Origin: Rheinheimera sp. MMS21-TC3
Lineage (GTDB): Bacteria > Pseudomonadota > Gammaproteobacteria > Enterobacterales > Alteromonadaceae
Direction of reading: 5' to 3'
Assembly (NCBI RefSeq): GCF_032229285.1
Contig: NZ_CP135084.1
Coordinates: 496,001-560,000 of the forward strand
Length of the DNA stretch: 64,000 nucleotides
Positions 33,416 to 47,462 of this stretch are shown in pieces. Below the pieces are notes generated by a model. That model worked only from the letters and a program-made list of their open reading frames with translations, was not told the origin of the DNA and did not search any database. Every line of letters starts with the position of its first letter. Positions within the stretch are counted from its first letter, which is position 1. Both the position numbers and the translations under genes were made by a program.

Positions 33416-33814
33416 ATGCGCCATCGTAAGAGTGGTCGTCAATTAAATCGGAACAGCAGCCACCGTACGGCAATGTTCCGCAATATGGCAAGTTCGTTGG
33501 TGAAGCACGAAATCATCAAAACGACCGTGCCTAAAGCTAAAGAGTTACGCCGTGTGATCGAGCCATTGATCACTTTGGCAAAAAATGACAGCGTTGCAAA
33601 TCGCCGTTTAGCTTTTGCCCGTACTCGTGATAAAGAAGTAGTTGGTTTGTTATTTAATGTTTTAGGTCCGCGTTACAACGCGCGTCCAGGTGGTTACACT
33701 CGTATTATGAAGTGTGGCTTCCGTACAGGTGATAACGCACCTATGGCTTATATCGAATTAGTCGATCGTCCAGAAGTGGACGCACTGCCAGTTGAAGAAA
33801 CTGCTGCAGAATAA
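33416..33814 (+). CDS. rplQ: 50S ribosomal protein L17
   Basis: L17 surrounds the tunnel exit. The 132-residue product (127 in E. coli) starts [20 protein letters not shown], with a short acidic tail. It is the last gene of the alpha operon and is followed by a strong terminator 18 bases after the stop. Confidence 0.99.
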   Translation: MRHRKSGRQLNRNSSHRTAMFRNMASSLVKHEIIKTTVPKAKELRRVIEPLITLAKNDSVANRRLAFARTRDKEVVGLLFNVLGPRYNARPGGYTRIMKCGFRTGDNAPMAYIELVDRPEVDALPVEETAAE

Positions 33815-33832
33815 GCATATAACTAATAAAAA

Positions 33833-33858
33833 AGCCGGTTAATAACCGGCTTTTTTTT
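33833..33858 (+). terminator. Rho-independent terminator of the alpha operon
   Basis: AGCCGGTT-AAT-AACCGGCT is a perfect 8-bp stem followed by eight T and preceded by A-rich sequence. Confidence 0.96.
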
Positions 33859-33860
33859 AC

Positions 33861-34252
33861 GCCTTTTTATAGCTAATAGTTTTCCTCTTTAATATTGATT
33901 GCTAGATTACTCTTCTATATTACTTCTCATTTTCTGTTGATCGTAAATAACTACTATTACTTAGCATTATCGATTTTTGAAGAAGTTTGAAAATAGATTT
34001 TAATAGAGGGGTTGTGGCTAAACATCATCTGTTTGACAATTAGCTTACTAAATTAAGCATAGTGGCAGCTGAAGTATCCACTTTTTATCTGTTTTACGGT
34101 TTATTAAGCACAATATGTGCACTTATAGCTATTAGTGACAATTAGAATAGTGTTCAAGCTGTCACAACTGCTGGCTAAACAATCAATTTATCGATTATTT
34201 AGCCACATTGATTAAAAAACACGCTGTCGATCAACTTTATGCAAAATAGATC
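33861..34252. other. AT-rich region upstream of the rRNA promoter, no gene
   Basis: No credible gene is seen. The stretch is AT-rich, as expected for UP-element and Fis-type activation of an rrn promoter. It holds a consensus TTGACA at 34033-34038 without a convincing -10 element, and a dyad TGGCTAAA..TTTAGCCA at 34172-34205. The 10-mer TGGCTAAACA occurs at 34015-34024 and again at 34172-34181. Confidence 0.5.
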
Positions 34253-34280
34253 TTGATCGTTATGGTTTGATCTCTATAAT
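34253..34280 (+). promoter_or_regulatory. rRNA operon promoter
   Basis: TTGATC (34253-34258) and TATAAT (34275-34280) are 16 bases apart, the spacing typical of rrn promoters, followed by GCGCAACACA. It lies about 230 bases before the 16S gene. Confidence 0.88.
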
Positions 34281-34363
34281 GCGCAACACACAGACGGCGG
34301 CAAGCGAAAGCAGCCAAAGTCTAACTGAAGCGAAAGCTTCGCGTTTATTTAAAAGTAAACGCA

Positions 34364-34376
34364 CGCTCTTTAACAA
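34364..34376 (+). promoter_or_regulatory. boxA antitermination element, 16S leader
   Basis: CGCTCTTTAACAA matches the boxA consensus TGCTCTTTAACA bound by NusB-S10. A second copy lies before the 23S gene. Confidence 0.88.
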
Positions 34377-34511
34377 TTCGCAATCAATCATCTGTGTGAG
34401 CACTTATGATGGCATTTCACAAAAATGAAATACATCGGTTGAGTGACTACACATAGAAATATGTTTTAAGTCAGTACAATTGAGCAGCTACTTAGGTAGC
34501 AGAAAGAACTT

Positions 34512-36046
<1,535 letters not shown>

Positions 36047-36127
36047 CCTTAAGTGAAATAAAGTTATAAGTGTTCACACACATGATTGATTGCAGAGATA
36101 GAGCAAATAAAGTTCTTGCGACGGATA

Positions 36128-36397
<270 letters not shown>

Positions 36398-36424
36398 GAT
36401 TATCAATAACACTTATTACAAAGG

Positions 36425-36695
36425 TTTTTGTGTTAGGCGAGATATACGACGAGTAAGAGAAAGAGTTGGCTAGTGCCAATGACTGAACGAGCGAGGAAGT
36501 ATAGCGAAGCATAACGCAAAAAGATGAAGTAAGAAGAGGGGTTATAGCTCAGCTGGGAGAGCGCCTGCCTTGCACGCAGGAGGTCAGCGGTTCGATCCCG
36601 CTTAACTCCACCAACACCTTTTATGCGTTGTTGCAGCGAACCTCACATACCTAAGTATGCTTCGGTTCACCGCGCCTAGCCTAAAAGTCGTTGGT
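36425..36695 (+). repeat. Spacer module 2 around tRNA-Ala (A2 - tRNA - B2)
   Basis: This is the second copy of the A-tRNA-B layout: A2 36425-36520 and B2 36614-36695. Order, orientation and distance to the tRNA are the same as in module 1, while the tRNA inside differs. This suggests a tandem duplication of a whole module, or insertion of the same repeat pair at both tRNAs. Confidence 0.8.
36538..36613 (+). tRNA. tRNA-Ala (anticodon TGC)
   Basis: The 76-nt tRNA has acceptor GGGGTTA / TAACTCC (one G-U), anticodon loop TTGCACG (TGC) and an encoded CCA. It is the second tRNA of the 16S-23S spacer, in the usual Ile-Ala order. Confidence 0.98.
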
Positions 36696-36777
36696 TAGAC
36701 TGATAATGATTGCTCTAAAAATTCAAATATAAGCACTTAACAAGCTTAAGTTTTTATATTTGAGTTTAATCTCAAAC

Positions 36778-36790
36778 TGCTCTTTAACAA
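36778..36790 (+). promoter_or_regulatory. boxA antitermination element, 23S leader
   Basis: TGCTCTTTAACAA is an exact boxA consensus, 110 bases before the 23S gene. Confidence 0.88.
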
Positions 36791-36899
36791 TTTGGCAAGC
36801 TGAAAGTAAAAAGAAACAAGCTAAGCAACCGCTTCTTTATAAGAAGTGAGTGTGACGCAAGACACACTGTATAATACTCAAGACATCTTGGGGTTGTAT

Positions 36900-39781
<2,882 letters not shown>

Positions 39782-39897
39782 ACAACGCCCAAGCTGTTTT
39801 GACGCCAGAGCGCGTGAAAGAAGTGTTATAGTGTGTCGAATTACCTAAGCTTGCTGAATTATTGGAATAGAGTTTTATCACATCCCTCCATGGATTT

Positions 39898-39950
39898 GGC
39901 CTTAACAGGCCGCACTAACGTGCGATAAACTTTGTTCCCGACAAAGTTTT
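39898..39950 (+). other. Three consecutive hairpins before 5S rRNA
   Basis: GGCC-TTAACA-GGCC (39898-39911), CGCAC-TAAC-GTGCG (39911-39924) and AAACTTTGT-TCCCG-ACAAAGTTT (39927-39949) follow each other and end one base before 5S. The last is a perfect 9-bp stem running into TTTTT and looks like a terminator. The remaining 23S-5S spacer (39782-39897) holds no gene. Confidence 0.7.
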
Positions 39951-40068
39951 TGCCTGGTGGCAATAGCGCTGTGGAACCACCTGATCCCATTCCGAACTCA
40001 GAAGTGAAACGCAGCTGCGACGATGGTAGTGTAGCATTCGCTATGCGAGAGTAGTTCACCGCCAGGCA
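39951..40068 (+). rRNA. 5S ribosomal RNA
   Basis: The gene is about 118 bases, with closing stem TGCCTGGTGG / CCGCCAGGCA, the conserved CCGAACTCAGAAGTGAAACG, and GATGGTAGTGT..ATGCGAGAGTAG. It is the last gene of the rRNA operon. Confidence 0.98.
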
Positions 40069-40082
40069 CCCAATACAAAGAA

Positions 40083-40112
40083 AGCCCTAGTCGAAAGTCT
40101 AGGGCTTTTTTG
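40083..40112 (+). terminator. rRNA operon terminator
   Basis: AGCCCTAG pairs with CTAGGGCT across a loop TCGAAAGT and runs into TTTTTT. Confidence 0.95.
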
Positions 40113-40169
40113 TATTTGAAATTCCGGTGGTTAAACCGCTCGAGCAGAGCAATCTTATACATCTAGAAC

Positions 40170-41114
40170 CTAATTGCCAGCTAACAGCTTATGATCCGCT
40201 GGGCTAATTAAACTCCGATACATTAAGCCGTCTAGGCCTTGTAATCCACCGGTATGAAAAAAACTAATTCGTTTATACTGCGCAAGCTGGCCTTGTTCAA
40301 TCAGTTTAAATAAACCGAATAAAGCTTTACCGGTGTATATTGGCTCTACATTGATACTGGATGCTGCCATATTTTGGCAAAATGATAATAGCTCTGGGCT
40401 AAATTTAGCATAGCCACCTTCTGTAAACTCTGTATTTATCGACCAGCTTAAAGCGTTATACTGTGTTGGGAGTAATTGAGCCACTCGGTTTGGCAATGTC
40501 GGGTCTTTAACCACAGCAATACCTAAAATATTACTTTTGTTAGCTTTAATTGTGCCAGCTAAAGTACCGCCGCTAGCAGTCGCTAAGCTAATTAAATCAG
40601 CATCGCCGTTAGGTGTTGCAGTTAAATTTAGCTCTGCTACGCCTTTTACGCCATCGACGGATGAGCCGCCTTCAGGTACTAATAGTAGGTTAGGGTGTGC
40701 ATCTACAATATTCTGACAAAATGCCATATTATTTCGCAACCGGTAGTCAGCACGGTTGAGTAATTTAAACTGCATTCCATGCTGTAAACATAGTTTTATG
40801 GTCGGATTATCGTAATCTACTCTATCAGCACGTAAATAGGTTAGGCTTGTTAAATTTAGCTGAGAACAGGCTGCTGCAACTGCTGCAATATGATTAGAGA
40901 ATGGGCCGCCAAAAGTAACTATACCCTGCTTATTTTCATAAAATACTCTAGCGAGATGATATTTTAATTTTAACCATTTATTACCTGCTAGTTGTTTTGG
41001 CTCTGTAGGTAAAGAACAAAGCCAAAGCTCTGTTTGATTTTTTACTAAAATAGAATGTTTAACTTGCTGCCATAAGGGTTTTTTAATAATAAAGCTGCTT
41101 AGATCTTGTGGCAT
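40170..41114 (-). CDS. PLP-dependent deaminase/D-cysteine desulfhydrase family protein
   Basis: This 314-residue cytoplasmic enzyme belongs to the family of 1-aminocyclopropane-1-carboxylate deaminase and D-cysteine desulfhydrase (fold type II PLP enzymes). The predicted Schiff-base lysine is Lys49 in GNKWLKLKY, followed by TFGGPFSNHIAAVAAAC (substrate loop) and VPEGGSS; the glycine-rich phosphate loop SLATASGGTLAG is also clear. The length is slightly shorter than ACC deaminase (about 338). The substrate cannot be decided; D-cysteine or another small D-amino acid is more likely than ACC. It lies alone, convergent with the rRNA operon and divergent from the mshI remnant. Confidence 0.85.
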   Translation of the reverse strand: MPQDLSSFIIKKPLWQQVKHSILVKNQTELWLCSLPTEPKQLAGNKWLKLKYHLARVFYENKQGIVTFGGPFSNHIAAVAAACSQLNLTSLTYLRADRVDYDNPTIKLCLQHGMQFKLLNRADYRLRNNMAFCQNIVDAHPNLLLVPEGGSSVDGVKGVAELNLTATPNGDADLISLATASGGTLAGTIKANKSNILGIAVVKDPTLPNRVAQLLPTQYNALSWSINTEFTEGGYAKFSPELLSFCQNMAASSINVEPIYTGKALFGLFKLIEQGQLAQYKRISFFHTGGLQGLDGLMYRSLISPADHKLLAGN

Positions 41115-41185
41115 TTTAATGCGTTACATTACAAAGTATAAAGTGTTGAGTAGTATAACGTTAATATCAGAGTAAAGGACAGCGG

Positions 41186-42037
41186 ATGCTAACAAAGATA
41201 ATTAAACGTTTTAGTTTTGCTGCAACTAAGCAAACCGCTCAGGCTATCATTCATATATCAGATGCTATGATCAGGTATTTGACCCTACCTGCTGGAAACA
41301 ATATAGCTGGATTAACATTAGATACGGTTACTGTTGAAAATAATCAATGGCAAAGTGCTTTGAACTCTGTATTAGAAGTCTTACCTAAAAAATGTCAATT
41401 ACATATAGTTTTATCCCCTGATAGTTATCAAATTATTCAACTAGATAAACCGGCTCTACCTGACGATGAAATGTTACAAGCGCTACCGTGGCTAGTGAAG
41501 GATTTAGTAGAAATAGCGCCTGAAGAAATGGTTGTCGATTATTTAGAGTTACCTGAAATCATCGCTCAACCTAAAAAGATTAATGTAGTAATAAGTCGTT
41601 TATCTAACTTAAGGGAGTTAGTGCAGTTAATTGAGCGACAAAATAAAACTCTATCTAGCATTAAACCTGAAGAATGGGTACTAGCGGGTCAGTTAGAGCA
41701 GTCTGCTCAGCCAACCATGTTAGTGATGCATCAACCAGGCCAAGAGTTATTAATTCAAATTGTTCGCGCAGGTACAGTATATTTTTCACGTCGTGCTCGT
41801 GGTTTTAATCGCTTATCAGAAATTTCAGCTGCTGAATTAAGAAATGAGTTGTTAGATACGCTGTTGTTAGAGCTGCAGCGCTCGATGGATTACTTTGAAA
41901 GTCAGTTGAAACAGCCGCCAGTGCGTGACATTCGGCTAGTGGTGAATCAGGCTAATACTATGATTGAATTACTAGTGGTGTTTTTAGTTATTTTGGTCAA
42001 AAAGATTTTACTACAAACTTTAATATTAAAGCGTTAA
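41186..42037 (+). pseudogene. mshI: MSHA biogenesis protein MshI, 3' end replaced (truncated)
   Basis: MshI is an inner-membrane assembly-platform protein (PilM/GspL-like) of the mannose-sensitive haemagglutinin pilus. The first about 255 residues look intact, from MLTKIIKRFSFAATKQTAQA through LPWLVKDLVEIAPEEM to SMDYFESQLKQPPVRDIRL. After about 41960 the frame reads out-of-frame mshQ DNA (hydrophobic MIELLVVFLVILV...) to a stop at 42037. So the 3' part of mshI and all genes up to mshQ are missing. It follows AAAGGAC. The pilus cannot be assembled from this locus. Confidence 0.75.
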
Positions 42038-42810
42038 ATAGCAATGGCATTGTCACCCAAAATTACAAAGATGGCTTTGCTAAGCTTAATATCAACCTAT
42101 GGACAGACGCTGCAGCTAGTTTAGGTTTACGATATAGCGCACCTAGTTTGCCTATAGGCTCAATGTTGCAAGAAGGTGATATGGCACCAGTAGGTAATTG
42201 GCTAAATGGTCAAGCAGATATTGTAAGTACTCACTATGCAACTAGACCTAACTCATTAAATGCACCTTTATTACTAGATTTATATGCAGAGCCTATAGAT
42301 AGTGACGGTATTACTATCTTAACCAGCGCCACCGGCGCTATTAGCAGCAGCCCTACAGAGCTACGCTTTGGTCGCTTAGTGCTAGATAATGCTTATGGCC
42401 CTGAAGACATTGCTCTGCCTTTAAGCTTTTATACTGAATACTGGCAGGGTAGTCAGTTTGTCATCAATAAACAAGATAGCTGTACGCTCATTGCCAGCCC
42501 AAGTGCAGTACAAAGTTGCCCTTCTTCATTAGGGTCGACTGATTTTTGTAATACTATTACGGGTAGCCCAGCACTAGCAGTCAGCGGCTTAGGTGGCAAT
42601 CTTATTCAAGGTAAGTTTTCGGCCGATAGTTTGCTAATTCAAGCAACAGCTAGTCCAGGTGAGTGGCGGTTACAATATAACACTGAGCCTTAGTTGCGAT
42701 ATAATTGGCGTGATGCTGCTAGTAGCTTTACTGAACAGCCACAAGCTGATATTCATTTTGGCCGTTTTCGGGGTAATCCGCGGCAAATTTATTGGCGCGA
42801 ACTTTTTTGA
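41968..42810 (+). pseudogene. mshQ: MshQ C-terminal remnant (DUF6701-type), interrupted by a stop
   Basis: In a frame different from mshI, the reading frame is open from 41968 (SGVFSYFGQKDFTTNFN) to a TAG at 42691-42693, and continues in the same frame as LRYNWRDAASSF..FGRFRGNPRQIYWRELF to TGA at 42808-42810. This resembles the C-terminal end of MshQ, the very large surface protein encoded at the end of msh loci. The TAG is one base from a TGG codon, so it is probably a nonsense mutation. The 5' part of the gene is absent and there is no usable start signal. Confidence 0.7.
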
Positions 42811-42818
42811 TTTTCTAT

Positions 42819-42860
42819 GGCCTAATCGCTGTTAGCCCGATCAATAGCGATTATTAGGCC
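42819..42860 (+). terminator. Hairpin after the mshQ remnant
   Basis: GGCCTAATCGCT (42819-42830) pairs with AGCGATTATTAGGCC (42846-42860), with a 3-base bulge. The T-run after it is weak (TTATTAATAG). It would have ended the msh transcript before mreB. The rest of 42861-43025 is the mreB upstream region without a clear -35/-10 pair. Confidence 0.5.
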
Positions 42861-43010
42861 TTATTAATAGATAAAGCTGGTTTAATTGCAGAAAAATGTA
42901 AGATAAGGCTATTCACTGGCCATAGAGTTACATAGAATAAACAATATATTTTTACAGGTGCCAAACGCTGGCGCACTTTTTATGTTGCAGTGCAGATTTT
43001 AGCTTTATAA

Positions 43011-44069
<1,059 letters not shown>

Positions 44070-44091
44070 TTGCTCAACGCGGCCTTAGTGT

Positions 44092-44955
44092 ATGAACATG
44101 ATGTATCGCCGAGGCCCATCATTACCGTTACGTTTATTTTTAGCGGTGCTTTGCAGTATAGGGTTAATGTTTGTTGACCGATATACGGATAGCTCCACCC
44201 AATTGCGTAGCTACCTTACGGCAGCGGCAAGCCCATTGTTTTACATTGCCAGCTTGCCCGAAGCCTTGTTTTCTGGTGCCTCAGAGCGCTTTATGTCACA
44301 GCATGCGCTGTTAGAAGAAAATGCCCGCTTAAAGCAAAATTTACTGCAACAAAGTGGCCAATTACAATTATTAAGTTATCTGCAACAAGAAAATACTAAG
44401 TTGCGGGCTTTATTAGGTGCCTCACCATCTGAAGATGGCCAACATTTAATAGCAGAAGTGTTAGCTGTCTACAGTCATCCTTTTAGCCATCAAGTGGTGT
44501 TAAATAAAGGTCGAAGTGATGGTGTTACTGAGCGCCAAGCTATTATTGATGAGAAGGGTATAGTAGGCCAGATAGTTAGTGTCGGTCCAAATAGTAGCCG
44601 AGCCTTATTAATCTCTGATAATACCCATGCTATTGCCGTACGTGCTGAGCGTACTGGGATCCGGGCTGTAGTAGAGGGATTAGGCCAGTGGGATCAGTTA
44701 CGGGTGATGCATTTGCCGCAAAGTACCGATATTCGTGAAGGTGATCGTTTACTATCTTCGGGGCTAGATGGCGTCTTTCCTGAAGGCTATCCCGTCGCTA
44801 AAGTAATAAAAATAAATCAAGACGCTAGCCAGCCATTTATGTTGGTCTATGCCGAGCCTTTTGCTCAGCTGGATCGGGTGCGGCATGTATTATTATTGTC
44901 AGCTATTCCGGCGCTAAGCTTGCCAGTAACACCGCAGGAGCAGCCCGATGCGTAA
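44092..44955 (+). CDS. mreC: Rod shape-determining protein MreC
   Basis: MreC is the bitopic elongasome protein that activates PBP2. The 287-residue product has one N-terminal membrane segment (about residues 11-28), a coiled coil (about 70-105, LLEENARLKQNLLQQSGQL) and the beta-sandwich periplasmic domain with VDGV-like LNKGRSDGVTERQAII and LLSSGLDGVFPEGYPVA. It overlaps mreD by 8 bases. Confidence 0.98.
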   Translation: MNMMYRRGPSLPLRLFLAVLCSIGLMFVDRYTDSSTQLRSYLTAAASPLFYIASLPEALFSGASERFMSQHALLEENARLKQNLLQQSGQLQLLSYLQQENTKLRALLGASPSEDGQHLIAEVLAVYSHPFSHQVVLNKGRSDGVTERQAIIDEKGIVGQIVSVGPNSSRALLISDNTHAIAVRAERTGIRAVVEGLGQWDQLRVMHLPQSTDIREGDRLLSSGLDGVFPEGYPVAKVIKINQDASQPFMLVYAEPFAQLDRVRHVLLLSAIPALSLPVTPQEQPDA

Positions 44956-45427
44956 AGCCCGCATGAGTTTTGTCTATTTATCATTATTTATGGCGTTATT
45001 ACTAACCGTTATGCCATTACCGCAAGCTGTTAAGTTAGCTAGGCCAGACTGGACTTTATTAGTGCTAATGTACTGGACCTTAGCTATACCGCACAGAGTG
45101 AGTATTGGTACTGCCTTCGTATTAGGTTTTATGGTCGATATCTTAGTTGGTACTGTTTTAGGTGTTAACGCTTTAACTTACTCTATCGTTATTTATGTTG
45201 TTGCGTCCCATTATTTAAAAATACGCAATTTTTCGGTTATTCAGCAGGCTTTATTGCTAGGTATGCTATTAGCGTTTTATCATTTATTATTATTCTGGCT
45301 TAGTTACTTTTTAGTAGGCGTTTACTTTTTACCTGAATACTTATGGCCGGTGTTAACTGGATTATTAGCCTGGCCTTGGTTATTCTGGCTATTAAGGCGT
45401 TATCGTCGTCAATTTAAGATCCAATAA
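44948..45427 (+). CDS. mreD: Rod shape-determining protein MreD
   Basis: MreD is an inner-membrane protein of the elongasome. The 159-residue product is mostly hydrophobic, with five or six predicted membrane segments, and has the typical ARPDWTLLVLMYWTLAIPHRV near residue 31 and GFMVDILVGTVLG near 64. It overlaps both neighbours (mreC by 8 bases, maf by 1), so the genes are translationally coupled. Confidence 0.97.
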   Translation: MRKARMSFVYLSLFMALLLTVMPLPQAVKLARPDWTLLVLMYWTLAIPHRVSIGTAFVLGFMVDILVGTVLGVNALTYSIVIYVVASHYLKIRNFSVIQQALLLGMLLAFYHLLLFWLSYFLVGVYFLPEYLWPVLTGLLAWPWLFWLLRRYRRQFKIQ

Positions 45428-45999
45428 TGTATCCCAAAATCGCACTTGCCTCGGCATCTCCTCGCCGGCGTGAACTATTAACGCAATTAGGCGTTGAGTT
45501 TGAACTTGTCACCTCAGATATCGATGAGACACCTTATGCTGCAGAGCAACCCGCAGATTATGTCCAGCGCTTAGCCTTAGCAAAAGCTAAAGCAGGCTTA
45601 GCACGGCTGGCACAGGATATCCCCACTTTAGGCTCAGATACTATCGTTGTGGTACAGCAACAGATTTTAGGTAAACCAATAGATTTTGCTGACTTTCAGC
45701 GCATGATGACATTGTTATCAGGCCAGATGCATCAAGTTATGACAGCAGTGGCATTAGTTGACAGCAAGCGCAGCTTAAGTACGCTAGTTCAGACAGAAGT
45801 ATATTTCCGAGCTATAAGCCCAACCGAAATGCTAAGCTATTGGCAAAGTGGAGAGCCACAAGATAAGGCAGGAGGTTATGGTATTCAAGGTTTAGCAGCT
45901 AGATTTGTTGAGCGCATTAATGGCAGTTATACCGGGGTAGTGGGCTTACCTTTATGCCAAACCGAATGTTTATTGCAGCAATGGCAGGAGCAGGCATGA
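45427..45999 (+). CDS. maf: Maf-type nucleoside triphosphate pyrophosphatase
   Basis: Maf hydrolyses non-canonical or pyrimidine NTPs; the mreD-linked paralogue (YhdE) prefers dTTP and UTP. The 190-residue product has the substrate loop ASASPRRRELLTQLG (residues 7-21), the central TLGSDTIVVVQQQILGKP with the catalytic Asp near residue 70, and KAGGYGIQGLAARFVERI. The ATG overlaps the mreD stop and the TGA overlaps the rng start. Confidence 0.97.
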   Translation: MYPKIALASASPRRRELLTQLGVEFELVTSDIDETPYAAEQPADYVQRLALAKAKAGLARLAQDIPTLGSDTIVVVQQQILGKPIDFADFQRMMTLLSGQMHQVMTAVALVDSKRSLSTLVQTEVYFRAISPTEMLSYWQSGEPQDKAGGYGIQGLAARFVERINGSYTGVVGLPLCQTECLLQQWQEQA

Positions 46000-47462
46000 G
46001 TGCAGAGTTGTTACTTAATGTTACCCCAAGCGAAACGCGGGTAGCCTTAATTGAAAATGGTGTCTTGCAAGAGCTACATATAGAGCGCCAAGCTAAACTG
46101 GGATTAGTTGGCAATATCTATGTGGGTAAAGTAAGCCGGGTGTTACCTGGTATGCAAGCTGCTTTTGTTAATATCGGCTTAGATAAAGCTGCGTTTTTAC
46201 ATGCCTCAGATATTGTCCAGCATGATGGTTTAACTGAATTAGATAGCAAAGTTGCTATTAGCAAGGATATTCGGGTATTAGTGCATGAAGGTCAGTATTT
46301 ATTAGTGCAAGTAGTTAAGGACCCATTAGGTAGCAAAGGTGCTCGTTTAACGACAGATATTACCATCCCATCTCGCTATTTAGTCTTTATGCCAGATTCT
46401 GCTCATGTTGGTGTATCGCAACGGCTTGAAAGTGAAGCAGAGCGGACACGGTTAAAAGATATTGTTAGCCAGTTTAATGATGAAAGTGGCGGCTTTATTA
46501 TCCGTACCGCGGCCGAAGGTGCCGGTGAAGAAGAGCTGGCGCAAGATGCTAAGTTTTTAAAAAAACTGTGGGAAAAAATCATTAAAAGAAAGCAGAAAAC
46601 CCGCAAAGAAGGAGTAGTGTACGAAGACTTAACTTTAGCTTACCGTATCTTACGAGATTTTGTTGGTGCAGAGTTAGAGCGAGTACGAGTTGATTCTAAA
46701 ATAACCTATCAGCAGCTAACCGTTTTTTGTGCTGAATTTATGCCGCATATTTCAGATTTGTTAGAGTATTATCCTGGTGAGCGGCCTATTTTTGACATGT
46801 TTGATGTTGAAAATGAAATTCAGCGCGCCTTAGAGCGCAAAGTCCCTTTAAAAAGTGGTGGCTATCTTATTATTGACCAAACCGAAGCCATGACAACTGT
46901 TGATGTTAATACCGGCGCTTTTGTTGGTCATCGAAACTTAGAAGACACCATTTTTAATACTAATGTTGAAGCTACCCAAGCCATAGCGCGGCAGTTACGT
47001 TTGCGTAATTTAGGCGGTATTGTCATTATCGATTTTATTGATATGCAAAACAGTGATCATCAAAAACGGGTATTTCATAGTTTAGAGTTGGCATTGGCGC
47101 GCGATCGGGCTAAAACTAATATACATGGCTTTTCTGCATTAGGCTTAGTAGAAATGACCCGTAAGCGTACTCGAGAAAGCTTAGAACATATTTTGTGCTC
47201 TGAGTGCCCAGCATGCAAAGGGCGAGGCAGCTTAAAAACAGTTGAAACGGTATGCTTTGAAGTATTAAGAGAAATTGTCCGAGTAAACAGAGCTTATGCC
47301 GCAGATAAATTTGTAGTTTATGTCTCGCCTGAAGTGAAAGATGCGCTGACTAACGACGAGTTTCATAATTTAGCCGAGTTACAAGTGTTTATTGGTAAAC
47401 AAATTAGTATTAATATCGAACCTTTATATACTCAAGAACAATTTGACGTGGTAATGATGTAG
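45996..47462 (+). CDS. rng: Ribonuclease G
   Basis: RNase G is an endonuclease of the RNase E family that matures the 16S 5' end and degrades mRNAs. The frame reaches 45954, but ATG at 45996 (overlapping the maf stop as ATGA) gives MSAELLLNVTPSETRVAL and 488 residues (489 in E. coli). It has an S1 domain (about 38-125), the catalytic DVNTGAFVG and IIDFID aspartates, and the zinc-link motif CPACKGRG near residue 405. Confidence 0.98.
   Translation: MSAELLLNVTPSETRVALIENGVLQELHIERQAKLGLVGNIYVGKVSRVLPGMQAAFVNIGLDKAAFLHASDIVQHDGLTELDSKVAISKDIRVLVHEGQYLLVQVVKDPLGSKGARLTTDITIPSRYLVFMPDSAHVGVSQRLESEAERTRLKDIVSQFNDESGGFIIRTAAEGAGEEELAQDAKFLKKLWEKIIKRKQKTRKEGVVYEDLTLAYRILRDFVGAELERVRVDSKITYQQLTVFCAEFMPHISDLLEYYPGERPIFDMFDVENEIQRALERKVPLKSGGYLIIDQTEAMTTVDVNTGAFVGHRNLEDTIFNTNVEATQAIARQLRLRNLGGIVIIDFIDMQNSDHQKRVFHSLELALARDRAKTNIHGFSALGLVEMTRKRTRESLEHILCSECPACKGRGSLKTVETVCFEVLREIVRVNRAYAADKFVVYVSPEVKDALTNDEFHNLAELQVFIGKQISINIEPLYTQEQFDVVMM

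Noticed and set aside
42148..42693. 181-codon frame as an independent secreted protein gene
   Set aside because: It starts at a TTG without a ribosome-binding site, and the same frame is open upstream to 41968 with MshQ-like sequence, so it is part of the mshQ remnant.
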